Assembly (NCBI GenBank): GCA_963765075.1
Contig: CAVXVA010000003.1
Location: forward strand, 186,001-250,000
Source: JAENVU01 sp963765075
GTDB taxonomy: Bacteria > Actinomycetota > Acidimicrobiia > IMCC26256 > JAENVU01
Length of the DNA: 64,000 nucleotides
Reading direction: 5' to 3'
Made by a program: the position numbers and the translations under genes. The notes beneath the pieces were generated by a model. The model did not search any database. It was not told the origin of the DNA and saw only the letters and a program-made list of their open reading frames with translations. Of this stretch, positions 53,383-63,067 are shown piece after piece. Numbering within the stretch: the stretch's first letter is position 1; each line of letters starts with the position of its first letter.

Positions 53383-54552
53383 ATGCCCCGCACTGCTTCC
53401 GCCGTCCGATCCGCTGCGCTGTTCCTGACCGCCGCGATCGCGCTCGGCGCGTGCGCGGTGGCCCCGAATCGGGTGCTGCGAACCACGGCCGCGCCGACCG
53501 ACACGCTGCTCCACACCGACGCCACACCGACCCTCGGCCATCCCAATGAGTTCGCCAACCGGGCCGGCTTCAACCCGGGGTCGGGCATCCTGTGGATGAA
53601 CGACGCCGAGCGGCGACGGGAACTCGATGCGATGGCCGCCACCGGCGCTCGCTGGATCGCGCTCGATTTCGACTGGAACTCGATTCAGGGCGACGGGCCC
53701 AACAGTTACCGTTGGGACCGGGCGACCGACACCGTGGTTCGTCAGGCTCGCGAACGCGGGCTGAACATCGTTGGCACGCTGGCGTACAGCCCGCCATGGG
53801 CCCGCCGGGCCGTCTGCGCGCACACCAGCCACTGCTTCCCGACCGACCCCACGTCCTTCGCGACCTTCGCCCGGGCGTCTGCCGCCCGATACGGCACGAC
53901 CAGCGCCGTCCCGGAGTTCCGCAACTCGGTGCGGGTCTGGCAGATCTGGAACGAGCCCAACCACTACCCGTTCGTCCAACCCACCGTCGACGTCGCCGGT
54001 TACACGGTCATGCTGCAGCAGGCCTACGCCGCCATCAAGAATGCTGATCCGGGCGCGACCGTGCTGGCGGGAGCGACCTCACCCGCCCCTGACGACCCCA
54101 GCGGTCGCGACGTCGCCCCCGTGACGTTCCTGCGTGGCATCTACGCCAACGGTGGTGGCGCGAGCTTCGATGCACTCTCCCATCATCCCTACTCATTCCC
54201 TGACAGCCCACTGACGGACGCCCCGTGGAACGCATTTACTCAGACCCGCGACCTCCACAACGTGCTGGTCGAACACGGCCACGGTGACCGGAAGGTCTGG
54301 GGGACGGAGTCGGGTGCGGCGACCGGGTCGGGATCCAAAGCGGTGACCGACGCTCGGCAGGCGCAGCTGCTGCGCGACTACTACGCCGGTTGGAACGGCG
54401 CGTTTCGGAGTTTCACGGGCCCCCTGCTCTGGTTCTCCGTACGCGACGCCAGTACGGATCCCGCGTCGATCTACGAGAACTTCGGGATCCTGCGTCACGA
54501 CTTCTCGCCGAAGCCGGCCCGGTCGGCGTTGATCTCGATCCTGCACAGCTGA
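53383..54552 (+). CDS. glycoside hydrolase lipoprotein, clan A fold
   Basis: The product is 389 aa. The lipobox is L-G-A-C (Cys ~23). The barrel domain shows W-I-A-L-D-F-D-W-N, the acid/base Glu in I-W-N-E-P-N (~190) and a probable nucleophile Glu in V-W-G-T-E-S-G (~308), as in GH5/GH39-type retaining enzymes. It would act on a polysaccharide outside the membrane. The ATG at 53383 has AGAAGG five bases upstream; the longer upstream frame lacks a signal peptide. Confidence 0.85.
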   Translation: MPRTASAVRSAALFLTAAIALGACAVAPNRVLRTTAAPTDTLLHTDATPTLGHPNEFANRAGFNPGSGILWMNDAERRRELDAMAATGARWIALDFDWNSIQGDGPNSYRWDRATDTVVRQARERGLNIVGTLAYSPPWARRAVCAHTSHCFPTDPTSFATFARASAARYGTTSAVPEFRNSVRVWQIWNEPNHYPFVQPTVDVAGYTVMLQQAYAAIKNADPGATVLAGATSPAPDDPSGRDVAPVTFLRGIYANGGGASFDALSHHPYSFPDSPLTDAPWNAFTQTRDLHNVLVEHGHGDRKVWGTESGAATGSGSKAVTDARQAQLLRDYYAGWNGAFRSFTGPLLWFSVRDASTDPASIYENFGILRHDFSPKPARSALISILHS

Positions 54553-54594
54553 GGTCTCGGTCCCCACGACCGCCACGACTACCCTCCGGCCCGT

Positions 54595-55359
54595 ATGGAT
54601 CCTCTTGCCGGATTTCGTCTCGACGGACAGGTCGCACTCGTCACGGGAGCCAGCTCCGGGCTGGGCGCGCGATTCGCGCGAGTACTCGATGCGGCCGGCG
54701 CCCGAGTCGCGATCGCGGCCCGACGCGAGGATCGGCTGCACGCGGTGGCAGCAGAACTTACCGACCCGGTCGTGGTCCCGTGTGACCTCTTGGACGCCGA
54801 TCAACGTGACGGACTCGTCGCCACCGTGCTCGAACGCGCGGGCCGACTGGACGTGCTCGTCAACAACGCCGGACGCAGCGAGCCGATGCGCGCGTTCGAC
54901 GAACCGGTCGACCACTTCCGGTCCACCGTGGAGCTCAACCTCGTCGCCCCGTTCGCCATCGCCCAGGCGGCGGCGACGGCAATGGCCGAACGCACCATTG
55001 CCGGTCGCATCATCAACGTGGCCTCGATCTACGCCCTGGCCGGCGTCGGTCGGATACCGGAGGCCGGCTACTCCGCATCCAAAGGCGGGCTGACGAGCCT
55101 GACCCGGGAACTGGCCGTCCAGTGGGCCCGTCGCGAGATTCGGGTCAATGCTCTGGCTCCCGGTTGGTTCGCGAGCGAAATGACCACGGCGATGTTCACG
55201 GACCGCCAGCTCAGCGACTGGATCGACGACAGGACCCCGCTCCGGCGGGCGGGGGCGGCGGATGAACTCGATGGGGCGCTGCTCTTTCTGGCCAGCGCGG
55301 CCAGCAGCTACGTGACCGGCATCGTGCTCCCCGTCGACGGAGGTTGGACCGCAGTCTGA
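54595..55359 (+). CDS. short-chain dehydrogenase/reductase
   Basis: The product is 254 aa, classical SDR. Cofactor motif T-G-A-S-S-G-L-G, the N-N-A-G structural motif, catalytic Y-S-A-S-K with a Ser upstream (N-V-A-S) and the C-terminal V-D-G-G-W are present. An Arg-rich loop after the second strand (A-A-R-R-E-D-R) suggests NADP preference. It starts 42 bp after the glycoside hydrolase and may be co-transcribed with it. Confidence 0.93.
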   Translation: MDPLAGFRLDGQVALVTGASSGLGARFARVLDAAGARVAIAARREDRLHAVAAELTDPVVVPCDLLDADQRDGLVATVLERAGRLDVLVNNAGRSEPMRAFDEPVDHFRSTVELNLVAPFAIAQAAATAMAERTIAGRIINVASIYALAGVGRIPEAGYSASKGGLTSLTRELAVQWARREIRVNALAPGWFASEMTTAMFTDRQLSDWIDDRTPLRRAGAADELDGALLFLASAASSYVTGIVLPVDGGWTAV

Positions 55360-55439
55360 ACCCGCGCGACCAACGATTCCGGGCCCACCGCCGGGCTCAG
55401 GGCACTCAAGATCGGCGGAAAACCGTCGATGGTTGTGGC

Positions 55440-58400
55440 GTGACTCCTGGGCCGGAATCAGACACAAATCCGAGCGCCGACCCGGCGCTGCTCGCCCTCA
55501 TGCTCGACCATGCCACCGACGGGATCTGCCTCGTCGAGAGCGACGGCACCATCCTGGCGACGACCCCCGCGATCGAACGGATGCTCGGCTACGAAGCCGC
55601 GGAGCTTTGGGGCCGGAATGGGCTGGAACTGCTTCACCCCGACGACCTCGAGCCCGCGCTCGACCGGCTGCGTCGATTCGGAGAGGAGATTCCCGAAGAC
55701 TTCCGTACGTACCGATTCCTCCACCGGGCCGGCCACCACATCACGGTCGAGTTGGTCGCACGGGAGAATCCCCAGTCGCTGGCCGAAAGCCCGGCCGGTT
55801 CACTGATCCTGACGGTGCGGGACATCACCGAGTGGGTCGAGACCAGGGTCTTGCTCGATGAGAGCCGAGCCCGTCGCGAGTTGGTCGCCAACCTGGCATC
55901 CATGTTCGTCGATGCGGTGGACACCGATATGGATGCCACCGTCGAGCAGGCCCTGGAACGGCTGGCGCGGCACTGCGCGGCCGACCGTGCCTTCATCTTC
56001 CGACTTTCGACCGACGGCCTCACCATCTTCCGCAGCCACGGATGGGCGACCGCGGCGGCGGGCTTCGTGGTTGGTGGCGACGAACTGATCGACATCGACG
56101 ACTTCCCGGCCTGGACGCAACGACTGGCGAACCTCGAGGTGTTGACGGCGAGCGCGCAGGACTCCGATGAGTTGTCGGCGAGTGAGGCGGCGATGATCCA
56201 CGCGACTGGGGGTGCCTCGCTGGTCGGAGTTCCGATGATCCGCGGCGGTGTGGCCGTCGGCTTCGTCGGTCTGGAGGCCCTCGCCCAGCCTCGCCGTTGG
56301 TCCGACGAGGCCATCAGCGTGGTGCAGATCGCCACTGACATCCTCGGCTCCGCGCTCGCCCGGCGGGACGCGAGCAGCGAGGCGCGAGCCACCGAAGCCC
56401 AGTTCCGGGCGATGGTCGAGCACTCGAGCGACGCGCTGATCGTCATCGACGCCAACGCCGTCATCAGCCACTTCCCTGTCGGCGAGAACCTGTTCGGGTA
56501 CCAGCCCGACGCGTTGGTCGGCACGAATGCGCTCGACCTGGTCCACCCCGACGACCTCGAGTTCGCGGCCTCCGAGATGGTGAAATTCCTGACCGACCCC
56601 AACTATCGCGCGATCAACGCCATGCGCATCCGCCACGCCGACGGCCATTGGGTCCCCATCGAACTCGCCGCGTCGAGTCGGTTCGACGAACCGGCGATCA
56701 ACGGCGTCATCATGAATGTCCGGGACGTCACCGAGCGTCGACGCTTCGAGGATCAGCTGCTCGCCAGCGAGGCCCGCCACGAATCGTTGATCTCCAATCT
56801 TCCGGGCGCGGTATTCCGATGTCACGTTGACCCGCCCTACCACGACGAATTCATCAGCGACGTCGTCGAGACACTCACTGGCTTTCGCGCGTCGGAGTTC
56901 CTGTCGCAGGCGGTGTGTTTCGACGACTTGATCCTGCCCGCGTTTCGAGGCATGTGCGACGGCGTGATCGCAGAGGCCCGCGCGGATGGTCTCCCGTACA
57001 TCGTGGAGTACCCGATCCACCATCGCGATGGATCCGTCCGCTGGCTCTCCGAGCACGGCCGGGTGGCATTCGATGCTGCGGGCGCTCCGGTCCACCTCGA
57101 AGGCTTCATGTTCGACATCACCTCGCGGGTGAACGCGGTCGAGGCCACCCGAGACCGAGAGACCCAGTTGACGAACCTCATCGCCAACGTTCCGGGCGCG
57201 GTCTTCCGCCGCCATGCGGAACCGCCGTACGCAGAGATCTTCATCAGCGACGCCGTCGAGGAACTCACCGGCTACTCAGCCGCGTCGTTGCTCCGTCGGG
57301 ATCTCGACCTCTACGACCTCGTCGAGCCTGCGGGGCGGGTTGCGATCGATCGGGCAGTCACCGACGCGGTCCACCACGGCAACGCCTATTCGATCGAATA
57401 CCAGTTCCGGCACCGCGACGGATCCCTGCGCTGGGTCGAAGAACGTGGCCACGTGGTGCAGGACGACGCCGGTCGACCGGCCTTGATCGACGGGGCAATG
57501 TTCGACCTCACCGAACGCAAACAGCTCGAACATCGCCTCGAGTACGACGCCGCCCACGACCCACTGACCGGGCTCCCGAATCGCAACTTGCTCGTCCGCC
57601 ACCTCGACGCGGTCGTGACCCGAGGAATTCGTCACGGCACGATGACCGCGGTCCTGTTCATCGACCTCGACCGATTCAAACAGGTCAACGACGCACTCGG
57701 CCATAGCGCCGGCGACGAACTCCTGGTCCATTTCAGCCGACGCTTGTCCAGCGTGATGCGCGCGTCCGATCTTGCCGCACGTACCGGCGGCGACGAGTTC
57801 GTCGTCGTCTGCGCCGACCTCGCATCAGTCGAGGAGGCTCGCGACATCGCCGACCGCCTGGGCGCACTGCTCCTGAATCCGTTCACGATCAAGGGTCGCA
57901 GCGTCTTCGTCAGCGCGAGCATCGGCATCGCACTCGCCGATACTGAACACCCCGACGGGGCGGAGATGTTGCGCAACGCCGACGCGGCGGCCTACCGGGC
58001 CAAAGAGTTGGGCCGGAACCGCCACGAGGTCTTCGATGATGCGCTTCGGGCCGCGACCGCGGCGGCGCTCGAGATCGAGACCGACCTGCATCGTGCGCTC
58101 GATCGCCACGAACTCTTTCTCCGCTACCAGCCGATCGTGGACCTCGCGTCCGGCGAACTCGCCGGTGCCGAGGGACTGGTCCGCTGGCAGCACCCCGAAC
58201 GTGGGCTCCTGGCCCCCGATGGCTTCCTCGACGCCGCTGAGGTCTCGGGCCTGATCGTGCCGATGGGCCGCGAGGTGTTGGCGCTCGCCGTCGGTGCGAT
58301 GAGCGACTTCCCCGAGTCGCTCTTGGCTCGACTCGCAATCAACCTGTCGCCGCGGGAACTCAGCCAACCCGACCTGGTCGAGCGGGTGCGCACGACGCTG

Positions 58401-58847
58401 GCCGAGCACGGTGTCGAGCCCCGCCGGCTCTGCATCGAGATCACCGAGAGTGCGGTGCTCGAAGAGGTCGACGCCGCCATCGCCACGCTGAACGCCCTTC
58501 GGGACATCGGCGTTCGGCTCGCGATCGACGACTTCGGCACCGGGTACTCCTCACTCAGCTACCTCCGTCGACTGCCCGTCGACATCGTCAAGATCGACCG
58601 CTCGTTCATCGCCGAACTCGGCGAGGAAGGGGCCAACATCACGATCGTCGCCGGCATCGTGGGGCTCGCCCAGGGCCTCGGCCTCGAGGTCATCGCCGAG
58701 GGGATCGAGTCGGCTCGCCAGCTCACGATCCTGCGGGAGTTGGGGTGTACGTTCGGACAGGGCTTCCTGTTCTCCCAGCCGCTGACGCTCGACGAGATGG
58801 TGCGTATCGATCGGTCGAGCTGGTCCCGGCCGGACGTGCGACACTGA
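55440..58847 (+). CDS. PAS/GAF/GGDEF/EAL bifunctional cyclic-di-GMP signalling protein
   Basis: The product is 1,135 aa and lacks membrane helices. Order: PAS (~20-130), GAF (~153-307), PAS (~320-433), two closely related PAS domains each starting with N-x-P-G-A-V-F-R (~450-560 and ~577-693), GGDEF (~700-867) and EAL (~880-1120). The cyclase motif is intact (T-G-G-D-E-F) with an inhibitory R-A-S-D site five residues before it. The EAL signature reads E-G-L, but the catalytic residues (I-N-L-S-P-R-E, E-I-T-E-S, D-D-F-G-T-G-Y, K-I-D-R, A-E-G-I-E) are kept. GTG at 55440 is one possible start. Confidence 0.92.
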   Translation: MTPGPESDTNPSADPALLALMLDHATDGICLVESDGTILATTPAIERMLGYEAAELWGRNGLELLHPDDLEPALDRLRRFGEEIPEDFRTYRFLHRAGHHITVELVARENPQSLAESPAGSLILTVRDITEWVETRVLLDESRARRELVANLASMFVDAVDTDMDATVEQALERLARHCAADRAFIFRLSTDGLTIFRSHGWATAAAGFVVGGDELIDIDDFPAWTQRLANLEVLTASAQDSDELSASEAAMIHATGGASLVGVPMIRGGVAVGFVGLEALAQPRRWSDEAISVVQIATDILGSALARRDASSEARATEAQFRAMVEHSSDALIVIDANAVISHFPVGENLFGYQPDALVGTNALDLVHPDDLEFAASEMVKFLTDPNYRAINAMRIRHADGHWVPIELAASSRFDEPAINGVIMNVRDVTERRRFEDQLLASEARHESLISNLPGAVFRCHVDPPYHDEFISDVVETLTGFRASEFLSQAVCFDDLILPAFRGMCDGVIAEARADGLPYIVEYPIHHRDGSVRWLSEHGRVAFDAAGAPVHLEGFMFDITSRVNAVEATRDRETQLTNLIANVPGAVFRRHAEPPYAEIFISDAVEELTGYSAASLLRRDLDLYDLVEPAGRVAIDRAVTDAVHHGNAYSIEYQFRHRDGSLRWVEERGHVVQDDAGRPALIDGAMFDLTERKQLEHRLEYDAAHDPLTGLPNRNLLVRHLDAVVTRGIRHGTMTAVLFIDLDRFKQVNDALGHSAGDELLVHFSRRLSSVMRASDLAARTGGDEFVVVCADLASVEEARDIADRLGALLLNPFTIKGRSVFVSASIGIALADTEHPDGAEMLRNADAAAYRAKELGRNRHEVFDDALRAATAAALEIETDLHRALDRHELFLRYQPIVDLASGELAGAEGLVRWQHPERGLLAPDGFLDAAEVSGLIVPMGREVLALAVGAMSDFPESLLARLAINLSPRELSQPDLVERVRTTLAEHGVEPRRLCIEITESAVLEEVDAAIATLNALRDIGVRLAIDDFGTGYSSLSYLRRLPVDIVKIDRSFIAELGEEGANITIVAGIVGLAQGLGLEVIAEGIESARQLTILRELGCTFGQGFLFSQPLTLDEMVRIDRSSWSRPDVRH

Positions 58848-58853
58848 GTGCAC

Positions 58854-58934
58854 GCGAGCGTGGCGGAATGGCAGACGCGCCGGGTTTAGGTCCCGGTCCC
58901 TTCGGGGGTGAGGGTTCGACTCCCTCCGCTCGCA
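58854..58934 (+). tRNA. tRNA-Leu(UAG)
   Basis: Acceptor GCGAGCG (58854-58860) pairs with CGCTCGC (58927-58933). Anticodon loop TTTAGGT gives TAG, and a long variable arm is present (class II). The CCA end is not encoded. It starts 6 bp after the GGDEF/EAL gene. Confidence 0.97.
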
Positions 58935-58941
58935 CTCCCGA

Positions 58942-60549
58942 TCATGGAGCACCGACCGGCGTGACTGGCAACAGGTACACGTCGACGTGATCGGTCACCC
59001 GGCCGCGCGCGTCCCGGCGACGGTACGAGGCGATCCGAGGAACCCCGATCGGCGGTGGGACGGAACCATCGATGACCACGAGTCGGGCCCGGACGTTCTC
59101 GGGGACCCGACTGCGGTGTTCGCCGTAGACAATGGAGAGGTCCGGGATGACCACCGTGTCGATCCCGGCCCGCTCCAGTTGGAGCACCAGCCCGGGCACC
59201 GCGAACGTCGATTCATTGCGGTCGATCACCACGGCTCCGGTGCCTCGAGGCAAGCGCCGGAGAACTTGGGTACCGACGGCTTGCTCGATCTCGCTTCGCG
59301 CGGCCCCCGGAGCATCTGCCCGGATCGCCGAGATCGTGGCCGCGCCGGCGAGCACGATCACGACGCCACCCGCGAGACGCGCCACCAGGCGGGCCCGGTG
59401 CCGAGGCATCGGTCCGGCCAACCCCAAGAGCGTCACCATGCCCAGAAGCCCACCGACCACCCATGTCCAACGCGTGATGTAGGGCCACAAGGGACCAATG
59501 ACCTGGGCCACTGACACCACTGCGGCGACCACCGCGGTTGCGACGATCACGCCCAGGGTCGTGACCGCCCGGTCGCGCCGACGCCACGCCACCCACGCGC
59601 CGACCGCCGCAGTCACAATCAATATCGCGAAATACCAATGCGATTCCGATGGAAAGAGGTTGCCGCGGGTCGAACGAACGCCCAGGAGCCACTCCGGCTG
59701 AGGCCCCCACTGCAGCCCCAAGATCTTCAGCGCCTTCGTGTACCCCGCCGTGGCGTGTTCGGCGCGAAAGAACTGGGCGATCCGACTCACGTTTCCGTCG
59801 TCACTCACCAGCCGCCCGTAGACGACGGGCAACCAGACGACCGCGAGCGCGGTCGTGGTCGTCAGCATCACCCACCGGAGTCTTCGTCGAGGTCGCTCGG
59901 TGCGACGGTGGCGGCCGAACCCGAGACCAACCCCGACCACGCTCGTGACCGAGACGATGACCAGGTAGCCGATGTGTGACTGCACCACGAAGCTGCCGAC
60001 CAACGCCGCCGGCACGAGGAACCACCAGTCACCTTCGGCGACCGACCACAGGGCCAGCACGAAGAACAGCAACGGCAGGATCGAGATGTACACGTTCCAC
60101 GGATCTCGGATTTGATCCGGCCCGAACGCACGAACGAGCAGTGCGACCGGGACGAGCACTCCGAGCGCGCCCCGCATTCCGAGCCGCCGCCACCCGATGT
60201 GCACAGACCCCACCACGCTGAGGGCATTCACGGTGGCGGCGGTGATCGGCAACGAGATCGAAGCCTCACCACTGAGCCAGTACGGAACCGCGAGGAGGTA
60301 GAAGAGGAACGGCCCCGGATGATCCCATCCGTAGCGGGAATACGGTCCGACGAGCACAACGTCGTGGAGCGCATCGCGTACCCGCAGTTCGGTGGCCGCG
60401 ATGTCGATGCCCGGGAAATACTTCGGACCCAACATCATCCGCACGATCGCCACGACGATCGGGAGCACGACGATGGCGGTCAGGACGACGACCAGCCGGC
60501 CCTGACGGGATCTCGACAATTCGTGTCCTGCCGCGCGGTCCTGGGTCAT
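58942..60549 (-). CDS. large polytopic membrane protein, possibly GT-C-like
   Basis: The product is 535 aa with about eleven hydrophobic helices (~20-440) and a soluble C-terminal domain (~445-535). An early extracytoplasmic loop reads P-G-I-D-I-A-A-T-E-L-R-V-R-D, then R-Y-G-W-D-H-P-G-P, a layout like GT-C glycosyltransferases in which an Asp in the first loop binds lipid-linked sugar. The assignment is tentative. It may resemble the protein at 1723 in function rather than sequence. Confidence 0.6.
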   Translation of the reverse strand: MTQDRAAGHELSRSRQGRLVVVLTAIVVLPIVVAIVRMMLGPKYFPGIDIAATELRVRDALHDVVLVGPYSRYGWDHPGPFLFYLLAVPYWLSGEASISLPITAATVNALSVVGSVHIGWRRLGMRGALGVLVPVALLVRAFGPDQIRDPWNVYISILPLLFFVLALWSVAEGDWWFLVPAALVGSFVVQSHIGYLVIVSVTSVVGVGLGFGRHRRTERPRRRLRWVMLTTTTALAVVWLPVVYGRLVSDDGNVSRIAQFFRAEHATAGYTKALKILGLQWGPQPEWLLGVRSTRGNLFPSESHWYFAILIVTAAVGAWVAWRRRDRAVTTLGVIVATAVVAAVVSVAQVIGPLWPYITRWTWVVGGLLGMVTLLGLAGPMPRHRARLVARLAGGVVIVLAGAATISAIRADAPGAARSEIEQAVGTQVLRRLPRGTGAVVIDRNESTFAVPGLVLQLERAGIDTVVIPDLSIVYGEHRSRVPENVRARLVVIDGSVPPPIGVPRIASYRRRDARGRVTDHVDVYLLPVTPVGAP

Positions 60550-60623
60550 GCCACGCGGAGGCTAACGCCACCGGTTCGCGCAACGGTCGACCCGAAGACC
60601 GCCGCCAAGCCGGCCCGGGGTGC

Positions 60624-60989
60624 CTACTTGCGACGCTTGCCCTTGCCTTTCCCTTTTCCCGAGCCACCCTTGCGACGGAACGGCCCTTTCTTGGTCTGTT
60701 GACGGTCGAACTCCGCCAAGATGTCGGGCGCGGCCGCGTTGACGATGTCCTCAGCCGCGTCGAGCAGCGCGGCAACATCCTCTCCGACCGGCTCGGGCGC
60801 AGGTGGCGCCGCCGCAGCCGCGCCCAGGCTGCCGTATTGCCATCCCGCGTCGAACATCCGCCGTCGAAAACTCGGACAGTCCTCCGGGCACTTCCACGGC
60901 GCCTCCGGGGCCAGATCCAGCTGGCACTTCCGGACGGTCTCTCCCGAGGGATAGGTCCGCGATTCGTAGTGATGGCAGTCAGATCGCAT
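60624..60989 (-). CDS. small Cys-containing protein with Lys/Gly tail
   Basis: The product is 121 aa. The N-terminal part has S-D-C-H-H-Y-E-S-R and R-K-C-Q-L, then W-K-C-P-E-D-C-P-S-F, four Cys and two His that could bind a metal. An Ala/Pro linker and a very basic Gly/Lys tail follow. The ATG at 60989 is chosen because conservation-like composition begins there. The family is not recognised with certainty; it resembles small conserved actinobacterial proteins. Confidence 0.6.
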   Translation of the reverse strand: MRSDCHHYESRTYPSGETVRKCQLDLAPEAPWKCPEDCPSFRRRMFDAGWQYGSLGAAAAAPPAPEPVGEDVAALLDAAEDIVNAAAPDILAEFDRQQTKKGPFRRKGGSGKGKGKGKRRK

Positions 60990-61031
60990 CGGCACCGGAC
61001 CATCCTGGCAGACGCGGCGCACCGATCGGTC

Positions 61032-61589
61032 TCAGCGCATCCAATCGGCGGCGCGGTCCAGCAGATGCCGACTGACGTCGAGGCAACGGTCCAGCGTCTC
61101 GCACGGGACTTCCTCACCGTCGCGGATCCGGAGCAGGGACACCCGCTGGTGTCCGACGACTCGCAGGCTCGTCTCGGGTGCGTCGGTGACCGACGGGTAC
61201 GAATCGATCGCCGAGACCTCGAGCGGGAGATCGGGCCCTCCCACGGCGGCGAGGTCGGTGGCCAAGACCAACAGGTCGGGCGCATGCGGCAACGGAGGAA
61301 GCGCCCACGTGAACGACAGTGGCAGGTGGAACTCGTCGGGCGGGTCGGTCAGACCGTCACCGGCGATCACGGCATCTTCGAAGCCCAGCAACACCCTGGG
61401 GTCGATCTCCAGCGAGAGGTACAGATCGACCGGGCCGTCACAGCCCTCTTCGGGGTGCAGATCGACCTCCCAGTTCTGGCGGAGCGAGTAACTCTCGACG
61501 AAGTGGCGCTCGTCGTGAACGTGGAACCCGTGCTCGACGGCGTGGTCCTTCAGGTCGGCGACGAACCCAGCCAGATCGATGACCGCCAT
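61032..61589 (-). CDS. conserved hypothetical protein
   Basis: The product is 185 aa, acidic, no signal peptide or membrane segment. The pattern of alternating beta strands (W-E-V-D-L-H, V-D-L-Y-L-S-L-E-I) suggests a compact beta fold, but I do not recognise the family. Its ATG directly follows the TGA of a 29-codon ORF with a good ribosome-binding site, suggesting coupling. Confidence 0.7.
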   Translation of the reverse strand: MAVIDLAGFVADLKDHAVEHGFHVHDERHFVESYSLRQNWEVDLHPEEGCDGPVDLYLSLEIDPRVLLGFEDAVIAGDGLTDPPDEFHLPLSFTWALPPLPHAPDLLVLATDLAAVGGPDLPLEVSAIDSYPSVTDAPETSLRVVGHQRVSLLRIRDGEEVPCETLDRCLDVSRHLLDRAADWMR

Positions 61590-61679
61590 TCAACCCACCG
61601 CCGATCGAACGGCCACCACATCGCCGACCGCCGATCGCGTTCTGGCGATGGCGATCTTGGCCTGGGGTTCGAGAGGCAC
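61590..61679 (-). CDS. 29-aa leader-like small ORF
   Basis: GTG at 61679 is preceded by AAGGAG at five-base spacing, a better site than most genes here have. The ORF encodes 29 residues with an A-K-I-A-I-A-R-T-R-S-A-V-G-D-V core and its TGA touches the ATG of the 185-aa gene. It may be a true small protein or a translated leader. Confidence 0.45.
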   Translation of the reverse strand: MPLEPQAKIAIARTRSAVGDVVAVRSAVG

Positions 61680-61688
61680 CGTTGCTCC

Positions 61689-62294
61689 TTAGGGTTCCGG
61701 GGGCACAGACTCGCGCAACTGTCGCGCCATCGCTCGTAATGCTCGACCGCGATGAGAGATGGCCTGCTTCTCGGCGAGGGTGATCTCGGCAAACGTGCGT
61801 CCGCCGCCTCCCGCGGGGAGGAAGACCGGGTCGTACCCGAAGCCGCCCGTCCCACGGGGGGAATCGGCGATGACGCCCTCGACCACACCCTCGGCGACGA
61901 CCTCAGACCCGTCCGGGCGGGCGAGGACCACCACGGTGCGGAACCGGGCGGTGCGCGCGTTCCGTCGCGCCGACGCCATCGCGGCGAGGAGATGTTCCAC
62001 GTTGTCGGCGTAGGTCGCGTCGGGTCCGGCGTACCGGGCGCTGAACACACCGGGCGCGCCCCCGAGTGCGTCGACTTCGAGGCCCGTATCGTCGGCCAGC
62101 GCGGCGAGGCCGGTCGCGGCACGCAAGGCGAGGGCCTTCATTCGCGCGTTGGCAAGCAAGGTGTCCCCGGTCTCGTCGACCTCGGCGACGTCCGGTGGCC
62201 GCGGGATCAGATCGAAATCCTGATCTGCCAACGCCGCTTCCATTTCGCGCGCCTTGTCCGGGTTCGCCGTCGCCAGCACGACCCGCTCGGTCAT
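61689..62294 (-). CDS. rdgB: XTP/dITP diphosphatase (RdgB/HAM1)
   Basis: The product is 201 aa. It hydrolyses non-canonical purine triphosphates such as dITP and XTP to monophosphates, protecting DNA. Motifs: T-A-N-P-D-K-A-R-E-M (substrate binding), A-D-D-T-G-L-E-V-D-A-L (catalytic Asp) and S-A-R-Y-A-G. The start overlaps the rph stop (ATGA). Confidence 0.95.
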   Translation of the reverse strand: MTERVVLATANPDKAREMEAALADQDFDLIPRPPDVAEVDETGDTLLANARMKALALRAATGLAALADDTGLEVDALGGAPGVFSARYAGPDATYADNVEHLLAAMASARRNARTARFRTVVVLARPDGSEVVAEGVVEGVIADSPRGTGGFGYDPVFLPAGGGGRTFAEITLAEKQAISHRGRALRAMARQLRESVPPEP

Positions 62295-63028
62295 CGGGGC
62301 GTGGGTGACACCGCCAACAGTTCGGACTGCAGCGCGAGGATCTCGCCGATGCCCGACTCCGCCAACCCGAGGAGCGAATCGAGTTCACCCCGACTGAACG
62401 CCAGCCCCTCGGCGGTCCCCTGCACCTCGATGAACTTCCCCGCGCCGGTCATCACCACGTTCATGTCGACCTCGGCAGTCGAATCCTCGGAGTAGTCCAG
62501 GTCGAGACTCGGCAGCGCACCCACGATGCCGACCGAGATCGCCGCACACGAATCGGTCATCGGGTGCGCGGCAAGCTTTCCGGTCGCCACCAGGCGCGAG
62601 CACGCGTCGTGCAATGCGAGGTATCCGCCGCAGATCGAAGCGGTACGAGTACCGCCGTCGGCTTGGAGCGCATCACAGTCGACCGTGATCTGCACCTCGG
62701 CCAACATCGACAGATCCGTGACCGCTCGCAACGAGCGACCGATCAGGCGCTGAATCTCTTGGGTCCGACCACTCTGCTTCCCCCTGGCGGCCTCCCGGTT
62801 GACCCGCTCGGGCGTTGATCCCGGCAGCATCGAGTACTCAGCAGTGACCCAGCCCTTGCCACTGCCCCGCAACCACGGCGGCACCCGCTCCTCCACCGAC
62901 GCGGTGCAGAGCACGCGCGTCCGGCCCATCTCGACCAGCACCGATCCGGCCGCGAGCTCGGTGAAGTCACGGGTGAAGGTCAGGGGGCGGAGCTGATCGG
63001 GCTCGCGCCCGTCGTTGCGAATACCCAT
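62291..63028 (-). CDS. rph: ribonuclease PH
   Basis: The product is 245 aa. This phosphorolytic 3'-5' exoribonuclease trims tRNA 3' ends. R-T-R-V-L-C-T-A-S-V, the E-Y-S-M-L-P-G-S-T loop and D-C-D-A-L-Q-A-D-G-G-T-R-T-A are intact. Several tRNAs in this window lack an encoded CCA, so 3' processing is relevant in this organism. Overlaps rdgB downstream. Confidence 0.96.
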   Translation of the reverse strand: MGIRNDGREPDQLRPLTFTRDFTELAAGSVLVEMGRTRVLCTASVEERVPPWLRGSGKGWVTAEYSMLPGSTPERVNREAARGKQSGRTQEIQRLIGRSLRAVTDLSMLAEVQITVDCDALQADGGTRTASICGGYLALHDACSRLVATGKLAAHPMTDSCAAISVGIVGALPSLDLDYSEDSTAEVDMNVVMTGAGKFIEVQGTAEGLAFSRGELDSLLGLAESGIGEILALQSELLAVSPTPR

Positions 63029-63067
63029 GAGGGCCTTTCGTTCGGCGGATCCCTCGGGGGGCCCGGT

